A stretch of 5,741 nucleotides of DNA from the NCBI GenBank assembly GCA_030550075.1, contig JAUQQB010000201.1, forward strand, positions 1 to 5,741, written 5' to 3'. The notes under the pieces were generated by a model. That model had not been told where the DNA came from. It worked only from the letters and a program-made list of their open reading frames with translations, and searched no databases. Position 1 is the stretch's first letter, and each line of letters opens with the position of its first letter. The translations under genes and the position numbers were made by a program. Origin of the DNA: Chloroflexota bacterium (GTDB lineage Bacteria; Chloroflexota; Anaerolineae; Thermoflexales; Thermoflexaceae). This document shows, piece after piece, positions 1 to 4,488 of this stretch.

Positions 1-453
1 CCAGGATTCGAATTCGGCCACGATCGCATCTGGAGTTTTGTAGGGGATGATATCAGCGATGGCCCGGAAATGATCATCATAGGCCACAATGGCCGTGCAG
101 CCTGCGCTGTGGGCGGCGATCGCATGAGGGAGATCCGTTGGATCCCTTAGGGCCGAGAAGAGCTTGGCTCTGAGGAGCTTCTCTTCCCGTCGAGGGATCG
201 GAACATAGAGCAGGCGAGTATTCAAAAGGGCGAGGAGCGCCTGGCGAGCAAACTCGCTCCCTGCTTCCCAATCCGGCTCTGTGCGCGTGATGGCGATAAC
301 CAGCAACTCATGCAGAGCATAGAAGGAGGTTACGGCCTTGACTACTCCTCGATCAATTGGTTGGAACAATTTCGAGACAGCTTCAAACCTTGCTGGCTCC
401 ATTTTCCTTGCCAGCGTAAAAGCCAGAAGCACAGAAGTATCCAGGCAGATCAC
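1..453 (-). CDS. PIN-domain ribonuclease, VapC-like toxin (3' end beyond window)
   Basis: PIN-domain proteins are Mg-dependent ribonucleases, most often the toxin of VapBC modules. The 151 visible residues show the full fold pattern. Residues 2-8 read ICLDTSV with the first acid D5. SFYALHELL (43-51) supplies E49, and DPTDLPHAIAAH (104-115) supplies D107. IVAYDDHF (122-129) supplies D126. All four metal-binding acids are therefore present. The frame is still open at position 1; since VapC proteins are usually about 130-150 residues, only a short tail should be missing. I chose the GTG start at 453-451 because the protein then begins in the standard PIN way and GGAG lies 8 bases upstream (465-462). 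The start overlaps the stop of the 69-residue gene by four bases (GTGA), so the two are probably co-translated. Toxin function is inferred from family and layout. A stand-alone RNA-processing PIN protein is the alternative. Confidence 0.85.
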   Translation of the reverse strand, partial: MICLDTSVLLAFTLARKMEPARFEAVSKLFQPIDRGVVKAVTSFYALHELLVIAITRTEPDWEAGSEFARQALLALLNTRLLYVPIPRREEKLLRAKLFSALRDPTDLPHAIAAHSAGCTAIVAYDDHFRAIADIIPYKTPDAIVAEFESW

Positions 454-659
454 TGGGCCCTCTCCGCTGGGGAGCGTATCTCCGCCTCTGCTCCATGGGA
501 GGGGAGCAAAAGGATCTTCAACAACTCCTGGGACAACAGCAATGCCAGCGGCACGATTGCCTCAGAAAAGATTCGTTCGGCACTTTCCCTGCGCCCTTCA
601 TGAAGGATTTCATCGAACGATTTCCCTTTTAGATAGTCGGAAAAATCATCGATCGTCAT
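450..659 (-). CDS. Unrecognised 69-residue protein, putative antitoxin of the PIN gene
   Basis: I do not recognise the family. The protein opens MTIDDFSDYLKGKSFDEIL. A charged stretch follows (GRRESAERIF, about 22-31), then a very leucine-rich segment (about 34-53, EAIVPLALLLSQELLKILLL), and an Ala/Glu/Arg-rich tail ending AERAQ. No ribbon-helix-helix, AbrB or Phd/YefM pattern is evident by eye, although these are the usual VapB DNA-binding folds. The ATG is supported by GAGG at 670-667 with 7-base spacing, and an in-frame stop lies shortly upstream. Its stop overlaps the PIN start (GTGA). The small size, position before a PIN gene and overlap are what one expects of an antitoxin, but that role is inference. 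The leucine-rich part could be an amphipathic toxin-binding helix or, less likely, a membrane segment. The PIN reading frame stays open for a further 30 or so codons into this gene, so an old frameshift in its tail cannot be excluded. Confidence 0.6.
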   Translation of the reverse strand: MTIDDFSDYLKGKSFDEILHEGRRESAERIFSEAIVPLALLLSQELLKILLLPSHGAEAEIRSPAERAQ

Positions 660-690
660 ATGAACACCTCATGCTTCAGGATCTGGGGAA

Positions 691-720
691 TCTATATTTC
701 TCCTCCTTAAAGTTTCTGAA
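691..720 (-). promoter_or_regulatory. Candidate promoter of the PIN pair
   Basis: Read on the minus strand, TTCAGA (720-715) and TATAGA (696-691) are separated by 18 bases. Transcription would begin near 684, leaving a leader of about 25 nt that still contains the GAGG ribosome site. The -35 box matches the consensus in four of six positions. A perfect 10-base palindrome, GGATGCATCC (721-730), sits directly upstream of the -35 box and could be an operator for autoregulation. A strong purine tract, TTAAGGAGGA (710-701), lies in the spacer and has no usable ATG after it. Confidence 0.35.
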
Positions 721-730
721 GGATGCATCC

Positions 731-1048
731 CGCCGTGCGTCTTTGACGGGCGTGGGTTTCCCTTCAGCGACTTACACCGTCCTGTCCGGAGGGGCGAAAC
801 GGGCCTCTCCCCAGGGGCCGCGAGGAGGCAATCACCCTCCATCGCTTTACACTTTAACCTGGGCTTCGGACAAACTCCTCCCTTTCCTCAAGAATGGGGG
901 GAGGGGCTTGCCTCGCGCAAGGGAAGGGCCTGAACGAGAAATCAGACGGCCCGTTTATCCAAAGTCCAATTTAACATAAGAGGGCAGAATTTGCCAGCGG
1001 GATCTTCCGCTTTGTCCCCCAGGGATCTCCGGGAGGACGGAACCGTCT
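731..1048. other. Gene-free, hairpin-rich intergenic region
   Basis: No supportable gene lies here on either strand; the open frames lack ribosome sites and family motifs. The stretch holds several GC-rich inverted repeats: 788-795 with 803-810; GGAGG 824-828 with CCTCC 836-840; CCTCCC 877-882 with GGGAGG 899-904; CTTGC 907-911 with GCAAG 917-921; and GACGG 1036-1040 with CCGTC 1043-1047. None is followed by a run of T on either strand, so none is a standard intrinsic terminator. It separates the end of the xseA run from the PIN pair. Confidence 0.6.
788..810. repeat. 8-bp inverted repeat (hairpin) in the intergenic region
   Basis: GGAGGGGC (788-795) pairs with GCCTCTCC (803-810) around the 7-base loop GAAACGG. 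There is one G-T pair and no mismatch in the plus-strand reading. CCCCAGGGG (809-817) follows at once. It could be a small RNA element or part of a dispersed palindromic repeat; nothing here decides between these. Confidence 0.45.
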
Positions 1049-1186
1049 TCAGTAGTCCCACTCTTCCTCAAGGTGGGGACCGAAACGGAAATAAGCGTGG
1101 CCGTTGCGCCGTTCATGGCCCGCAAGGTAGAATAGCTGCCCAAACCCCTGGGAGAAAACCAGCGGTGTAACTCCTGATGCGTTCAT
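1049..1186 (-). CDS. Small 45-residue ORF coupled to xseA, function unknown
   Basis: The protein begins MNASGVTPLVFSQGFGQLFY and ends FGPHLEEEWDY. Aromatic residues and histidines are frequent in its second half; I see no signal peptide, membrane segment or known motif. The ATG at 1186-1184 overlaps the xseA stop as ATGA. GGAGG (1200-1196), 9 bases upstream and inside the last xseA codons, is a good ribosome site. This is where xseB, the small exonuclease VII subunit, often sits, but XseB is a longer helical acidic protein and this sequence does not resemble it. The ribosome site and overlap argue for translation; the short length and lack of recognisable relatives argue for caution. It could be a remnant of a longer gene. 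Confidence 0.4.
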   Translation of the reverse strand: MNASGVTPLVFSQGFGQLFYLAGHERRNGHAYFRFGPHLEEEWDY

Positions 1187-2415
1187 CCGGGAAAGCCTCC
1201 CTCCACCCGTACATCGATCTCCCCGTCGATCCACTGGATGGTCAGGCGCTCGCTGGGCTGGACCTGATCCGCCCGGGTGACCAGGCGGCCGTCGGCCCGG
1301 CGGACCAGGGCATAGCCCCGGGCCAGGACGGCGCGCGGGTTCAGCGCTTCCAGGCGGGCCTGGTGATAGCTCCATCGGGCTTCGGCCTGCAGGATCTGCT
1401 GGCGGATGGCGCCCTCCAGCCGGGCTCGCAATCGATGCAGGCGCTCCAGGCGGGCATAAAGCTCCCGTTCTGGCGTGTGGGCCTGCAGGCGCGCGCGCAG
1501 GGTCACCAGGGTTTGCGCCGCTCGCTCCAGTCGAGCGCGCATGGCCTGCTCCAGGCGATCCCGCCATCCGGCGATCTGGGCCGCCACGGCCTCCCGGTCC
1601 GGCGTGGCCAGCTCTGCCGCCGCGGAGGGCGTGGGCGCGTGCACATCCGCAGCGGCATCCGTCAGGGTCAGATCGATGGCATGGCCGACGCCGGAGACCA
1701 CCGGAAAGGATGAAGATGCCACCGCCCGAACGACCCGTTCATCGTTGAAGGCCCACAACTCCTCGTTCGATCCCCCGCCCCGCGCGATGATCACCAGATC
1801 CACTCCTTCCACCATCTGGAGCGCTTCCAGGGCGGCGGCAATGGACACAGGAGCGTCTTCCCCCTGGACAACGGTGGGGGAAAGGATCACCTCGGCCAGG
1901 GGCCAGCGTCGTCGGAGGACGTTCAGGATATCCCGAAGGGCAGCTCCCGCCGGTGAGGTGACCAGGCCGATCCGGCGGGGGAATGGGGGAAGGGCTCGCT
2001 TGCGGGCGGGATCGAAGAGCCCTTCCGCTTCCAGCCGGCGTTTCAGCGCCTCGAGAGCTAAGAACCGCTGGCCCAGGCCGATGGGGAGCCAGCGATCCAC
2101 GTACAGGCGGCAATCCCCCCGATCCTCATAGTAACCGATCCGCCCGCGCACCACGATGGTCTGACCGTTCGCCGGCAACTGGGCCATGCGGGCCACCTGG
2201 GTCCGCCAGACCACGCAGGTGATCTGGGCCCGCCCTTCTTTTAATGAGAAGAAAATGTGGCCCGGCGCGGTAGGGCGGAGATCTCCCACTTCCCCCTCCA
2301 CCCACAGGTCTCCCCAGGCGAAGCGGGATTCGATCGCCTCTTTCAGATGAGCGGCCAGCTCAGAGACCGTGAGATAGGTGATGGGAGCCTGTTCCAGTTC
2401 CTCCCACTCGTTCAT
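1183..2415 (-). CDS. xseA: Exodeoxyribonuclease VII large subunit
   Basis: XseA is the catalytic subunit of cytoplasmic exonuclease VII, which degrades single-stranded DNA from both ends to oligonucleotides with XseB. The 410 residues are close to the usual 400-460. The N-terminal OB-fold DNA-binding domain (about 13-110) carries WVEGEVGDLR and GHIFFSLKEGRAQITCVVWR. The catalytic domain (about 145-272) has RIGLVTSPAGAALRDIL (D162), LVIIARGGGSNEEL (R212) and SGVGHAIDLTLTD (H245, D248), then APTPSAAAEL. A long charged helical region (about 273-355) follows, then the typical ending LNPRAVLARGYALV. D162, R212, H245 and D248 match the residues reported as important in E. coli XseA. The usual GHETD motif is changed to GHAID, with Glu and Thr lost. 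The start ATG has GGAG 7 bases upstream (2426-2423). It overlaps the 13-codon ORF before it and the 45-codon ORF after it, each by ATGA. No xseB is visible in the window. Confidence 0.95.
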   Translation of the reverse strand: MNEWEELEQAPITYLTVSELAAHLKEAIESRFAWGDLWVEGEVGDLRPTAPGHIFFSLKEGRAQITCVVWRTQVARMAQLPANGQTIVVRGRIGYYEDRGDCRLYVDRWLPIGLGQRFLALEALKRRLEAEGLFDPARKRALPPFPRRIGLVTSPAGAALRDILNVLRRRWPLAEVILSPTVVQGEDAPVSIAAALEALQMVEGVDLVIIARGGGSNEELWAFNDERVVRAVASSSFPVVSGVGHAIDLTLTDAAADVHAPTPSAAAELATPDREAVAAQIAGWRDRLEQAMRARLERAAQTLVTLRARLQAHTPERELYARLERLHRLRARLEGAIRQQILQAEARWSYHQARLEALNPRAVLARGYALVRRADGRLVTRADQVQPSERLTIQWIDGEIDVRVEGGFPG

Positions 2416-2453
2416 GAGGAAGCTCCGGAAAGGGATTTGCGCTCCTCGTTCAT
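2412..2453 (-). CDS. 13-codon linker ORF between the SIS gene and xseA
   Basis: This minimal frame encodes MNEERKSLSGASS. Its ATG (2453-2451) overlaps the SIS stop as ATGA, and its own TGA (2414-2412) overlaps the xseA ATG as ATGA. It therefore fills exactly the gap between the two genes. Its first nine bases, ATGAACGAG, are identical to the first nine of xseA. It has no strong ribosome site of its own, so translation would rely on ribosomes finishing the SIS gene. It may act as a bridge carrying terminating ribosomes to the xseA start rather than encode a working peptide. It may also be an accidental duplicate of the start region. Confidence 0.3.
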   Translation of the reverse strand: MNEERKSLSGASS

Positions 2454-3481
2454 CGCGTTTCGGTGATCTTCCGCAAGCCCCGCGGCTGATCCGGATCCAA
2501 CCCCTTCAATCGAGCGAGGGAGACAGCGAACCACTGCCCGGGGATCACGGCCACCACCGGTGAGAGCCATTCCGGAACCGGTGGCAGCGGAATGCCCACG
2601 TCCGCCAGGGCGAGCAACGTGCGATCTTCGCTGCACAGGGTGAGATGGGCCTCCCGCTCCCGAAGCAGGCCCGCCAGGCTTTCCGTCTCGGAACGGAAGG
2701 TGGGGCCCGGGGCGATCAGGAAAACGGGGAAGCCGGGCTCCACCAGAGCGATCGGCCCGTGAAGGAAATCCGCCGAGGAATACGGCTCCGCCACGATATA
2801 GGTCAACTCCTTCAGCTTCAGGGCGACTTCGAAAGCCGTGGCATAGTTGAAGCCACGGCCGATGACCACGCCGTGAACCGCCCGCCACCAGAACGCCGCC
2901 GCCTCGCGGGCGGCTTCCTCCGTGCTCAGTGCCCGGGCGATCGCTTCCGGCAATTGAACCAGATCCTCCCGCATGGCGGCATCACCGGTCCAGGCAGCGG
3001 CCAGGAGGGCGAGGGCGATCAGCTGAGCCGTGTAGGTTTTGGTGGCGGCTACCGCCCGTTCTTCCCCCGCCCGTAACAGAAGGACCGCGTGGGCGGCCGA
3101 GGCCAGGGGGGAAGCGGGCTCATTGGTGATCGCCAGGGTCCACCCGCCCTGGCGTCGAGCTTCCTGAACGACCTCCACAATGTCCGGAGAGCGTCCGGAC
3201 TGCGAGATCCCGATCACCCATGCGCGATCCAGCCGGGGAGGCCGTTGATAGAATGTGAAAAGGGATGGTGTGGCCAGGGCTGCCGGGAGGCCGGCGAAGG
3301 CACCCAGCAGGTATTGTCCGTAGCGGGCTGCGTTGTCCGAGCTTCCCCGCGCGGCCAGCACGGCCAGGGCAGGTTGAAAACGGCGCGCCGCTTCAACGAT
3401 CCGCCGGGCCTCCTCCCACTCCTCGTGGATCAGGCGAGCAGTGACCTTGGGTTGTTGCCGGATCTCCTGTTCGACCCACAT
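2450..3481 (-). CDS. SIS-domain aminosugar-phosphate isomerase/deaminase (GlmS C-terminal-like)
   Basis: This 343-residue cytoplasmic protein matches the sugar-isomerase half of GlmS (two SIS domains) and has no N-terminal glutaminase domain. It opens with the family-like WVEQEIRQQP. SIS domain 1 (about 39-165) has AARGSSDNAARYG, GISQSGRSPD (91-100) and VAATKTYTAQ. SIS domain 2 (about 200-330) has IGRGFNYATAFEVALKLKEL, then FLHGPIALVEPGFPVFLIAPG. The end, DPDQPRGLRKITETR, corresponds to the GlmS C-terminus. Glu225 in KLKE, His241 in LHGP and Lys338 align with the GlmS isomerase residues E488, H504 and K603 of E. coli. Without a glutaminase domain it probably deaminates or isomerises a hexosamine 6-phosphate, as in NagB-II, FrlB or AgaS-type enzymes; the exact substrate cannot be read here. 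AGGA (3492-3489) lies 7 bases before the ATG. Its stop starts the ATGA chain leading into xseA. Confidence 0.88.
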   Translation of the reverse strand: MWVEQEIRQQPKVTARLIHEEWEEARRIVEAARRFQPALAVLAARGSSDNAARYGQYLLGAFAGLPAALATPSLFTFYQRPPRLDRAWVIGISQSGRSPDIVEVVQEARRQGGWTLAITNEPASPLASAAHAVLLLRAGEERAVAATKTYTAQLIALALLAAAWTGDAAMREDLVQLPEAIARALSTEEAAREAAAFWWRAVHGVVIGRGFNYATAFEVALKLKELTYIVAEPYSSADFLHGPIALVEPGFPVFLIAPGPTFRSETESLAGLLREREAHLTLCSEDRTLLALADVGIPLPPVPEWLSPVVAVIPGQWFAVSLARLKGLDPDQPRGLRKITETR

Positions 3482-3510
3482 CTCGGGTTCCTGAAAGCAG
3501 AGTTTGAAGC

Positions 3511-3539
3511 TTGAGGGAGTCCCTCGAGGGGATTATACT
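3511..3539 (+). promoter_or_regulatory. Sigma70-like promoter of the MaoC gene
   Basis: TTGAGG (3511-3516) and TATACT (3534-3539) are exactly 17 bases apart. Transcription would begin near 3546, leaving about 128 nt of leader before the MaoC start, including the 3576-3626 hairpin. The spacer is filled by a GAGGG/CCCTC palindrome cluster. Confidence 0.55.
3513..3530. repeat. Palindrome cluster inside the promoter, possible operator
   Basis: GAGGGA (3513-3518) and TCCCTC (3520-3525) form a perfect inverted repeat around one base. CCCTCGAGGG (3521-3530) is a perfect 10-base palindrome sharing the middle arm. Three alternating GAGGG/CCCTC arms thus lie between and over the -35 and -10 boxes. This is a natural place for a repressor, though no regulator gene is in the window. 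Confidence 0.45.
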
Positions 3540-3564
3540 TCAGCACATGATGTCTCAGTTGCAA
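3532..3564 (-). promoter_or_regulatory. Candidate promoter of the SIS-xseA run
   Basis: On the minus strand a perfect TATAAT lies at 3537-3532. No good -35 box is found at 16-18 bases; the best is TTGCAA (3564-3559) at an over-long spacing of 21. Transcription would start near 3525, giving a leader of about 44 nt to the SIS start. The -10 box shares bases with the plus-strand -10 box, so the two promoters would compete or fire from one melted region. Confidence 0.4.
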
Positions 3565-3575
3565 GGCCAAGCAGG

Positions 3576-3626
3576 GTAAGGGCGAGAATTTTTTCACCCC
3601 GGTGGCGGAAAATTTTTCGCCCCTAC
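3576..3626. repeat. 51-base imperfect palindrome/hairpin in the MaoC leader
   Basis: Arms 3576-3600 and 3602-3626 pair along their length with about four mismatches (3579/3623, 3589/3613, 3596/3606, 3599/3603) and two G-T pairs. The outer part is GTAAGGGCGA against TCGCCCCTAC, the middle is A/T-rich and the tip is GC-rich. It is not followed by a T run on either strand. It looks like a dispersed REP-like palindrome or a leader stem, placed between the MaoC promoter and its ribosome site. Confidence 0.6.
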
Positions 3627-3659
3627 TCACGGCACAGGTATGCGACGAGCCCCATTCTC

Positions 3660-3665
3660 AGGAGG
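3660..3665 (+). promoter_or_regulatory. Ribosome site that decides the MaoC start
   Basis: AGGAGG lies 8 bases before ATG 3674. An in-frame GTG at 3602 would add 24 residues, but it falls inside the hairpin tip, lacks a ribosome site and adds sequence unlike the family. Confidence 0.85.
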
Positions 3666-3673
3666 CACCGACT

Positions 3674-4141
3674 ATGTCCACGGAACGAACGCTTCCTCGA
3701 GGGCTATATTTTGAAGATTTGGAAGTCGGCTGGAAGATACGCACTCCTGGCCGCACGGTGACGGAGACGGACATCGTGGCGTTTGCCGGGCTCTCCGGCG
3801 ATTACATGCCCCTGCATACCGATGCGGAATACGCTCGTGGCACGATCTTCGGGGAACGGATCGCTCACGGTCTGCTTGGCCTGGCAATCGCCTCCGGGCT
3901 GGCTACCCGGCTCGGGTTTCTTGAGGAGACCGTAGAGGCTTTCACCGGCCTGGAGTGGAAATTCCGGGCCCCAATCCGAATTGGAGATACGATCCACACG
4001 GAGATCGAGGTGGCTCAGAAGCGGCCCACACCGGATGGCCGGGCCGGCTTTGTTGTTTTCAATGTGCAGGTTCTGAATCAGCGCGGCGAGGTCGTGCAGA
4101 AGGGCCAGTGGACGCTTCTGGTCCGTGCGCGGGGAGCTTAA
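3674..4141 (+). CDS. MaoC-like hot-dog dehydratase/hydratase
   Basis: This 155-residue protein belongs to the MaoC/(R)-specific enoyl-CoA hydratase group, single-hot-dog cytoplasmic enzymes adding water across the double bond of enoyl-CoA esters. Residues 11-30 (LYFEDLEVGW, then PGRTVTETD) are the common N-terminal pattern. The catalytic signature is SGDYMPLHTD (41-50) with D43 and H48, followed by FGERIAHGLLGLAIASGLA. The second half has WKFRAPIRIGDTI, typical of the hot-dog beta strands. Length fits the family's 140-160 residues. AGGAGG lies 8 bases upstream of the chosen ATG. It is divergent from the SIS gene and has its own promoter at 3511-3539. The acyl-CoA substrate cannot be told from sequence; crotonyl-CoA-type, mesaconyl-CoA or methylmalyl-CoA dehydration are all possible. 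The nearby oxidoreductase suggests organic-acid or CoA-ester metabolism, but this is only context. Confidence 0.9.
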   Translation: MSTERTLPRGLYFEDLEVGWKIRTPGRTVTETDIVAFAGLSGDYMPLHTDAEYARGTIFGERIAHGLLGLAIASGLATRLGFLEETVEAFTGLEWKFRAPIRIGDTIHTEIEVAQKRPTPDGRAGFVVFNVQVLNQRGEVVQKGQWTLLVRARGA

Positions 4142-4213
4142 GACAGAGCTCGAAGAGGCTTACTCTCAGCGCAGGAATAACCTCACGGGGTTTCTCTCCA
4201 TGGGAACGTGCTC

Positions 4214-4225
4214 CCCTATATAGGG
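4214..4225. repeat. Perfect 12-base palindrome
   Basis: CCCTATATAGGG reads the same on both strands. It lies about 70 bases after the MaoC stop and about 55 before the -35 box at 4279. It could be a regulator site; nothing else supports a role. Confidence 0.35.
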
Positions 4226-4235
4226 TAGGGAAGGA

Positions 4236-4255
4236 TATTCCCCATTTGGGGGATA
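4236..4255 (+). terminator. Weak intrinsic terminator candidate after the MaoC gene
   Basis: TATTCCCC (4236-4243) pairs with GGGGGATA (4248-4255) around the loop ATTT, with one G-T pair. The tail is AGTTTCTATAG, only partly T-rich, so termination may be inefficient. It lies 95 bases after the stop and before the next promoter, where a terminator is expected. Confidence 0.4.
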
Positions 4256-4278
4256 AGTTTCTATAGCCTGTTATAAAT

Positions 4279-4307
4279 TTTACAAGCGCCACTGCACCGG
4301 GTATACT
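4279..4307 (+). promoter_or_regulatory. korA: Sigma70-like promoter of the oxidoreductase gene
   Basis: TTTACA (4279-4284) matches the -35 consensus in five of six bases, and TATACT (4302-4307) is 17 bases downstream. Transcription would start near 4314, leaving an unusually long leader of about 175 nt before the start codon at 4489. Confidence 0.6.
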
Positions 4308-4313
4308 TTTTAA

Positions 4314-4488
4314 AAGCATCCTCGGGGGGAATGGGTTTGGAGTTAAAGCGGGCGCGGATTGATTCTGTTCCCCCTCCCAAACCTCTCCGAGGAGAGGTGA
4401 GTTATTCCTGTTTGATGTTCATTGAGGAGTGGGTGAGGCACTCCAGCGGGCCAATCCCCCCCTCAAAACTCTCAGGGAGGCCGAGGCC
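4314..4488 (+). promoter_or_regulatory. Long leader with competing helices, possible cis-regulatory RNA
   Basis: Four perfect short stems can form: GGGGGAA 4325-4331 with TTCCCCC 4368-4374; GGTTTGG 4334-4340 with CCAAACC 4377-4383; ACCTCTCC 4381-4388 with GGAGAGGT 4391-4398; and GGAGTG 4426-4431 with CACTCC 4439-4444. The second and third share bases 4381-4383, so they compete. The ribosome site GGGAGG (4475-4480) follows the last stem. I match no known riboswitch class. A 61-codon frame from ATG 4331 overlaps the gene start but has no properly spaced ribosome site, so I do not call it a gene. Confidence 0.35.
4381..4398. repeat. Perfect 8-bp inverted repeat in the leader
   Basis: ACCTCTCC and GGAGAGGT are exact reverse complements separated by GA. 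As RNA the tight turn would probably open one closing pair. As DNA it could equally be a dyad protein site downstream of the promoter. Confidence 0.5.

Noticed and set aside
338..979. 213-codon plus-strand open frame
   Set aside because: It is antisense to the PIN pair and runs into the hairpin region; no motif or ribosome site, and low-complexity Ser/Arg/Pro composition.
731..1048. Possible CRISPR array or tRNA gene
   Set aside because: No regularly spaced direct repeats, and no cloverleaf or T-loop sequence was found on either strand.
955..1143. 62-codon minus-strand frame after xseA, checked as xseB
   Set aside because: It does not show the helical acidic XseB pattern, has no ribosome site and overlaps the better-supported 45-codon ORF.
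1177..2131. Plus-strand frames of 178 and 218 codons
   Set aside because: Both are antisense to xseA, whose domains and catalytic motifs are clear.
2412..2888. 158-codon minus-strand frame over the SIS gene end
   Set aside because: It is a shifted frame of the SIS gene. Only its last 13 codons, outside that gene, were considered, as the linker ORF.
3602..3673. Upstream GTG start for the MaoC gene
   Set aside because: It sits in the tip of a hairpin with no ribosome site. AGGAGG before ATG 3674 is far better and gives the normal family N-terminus.
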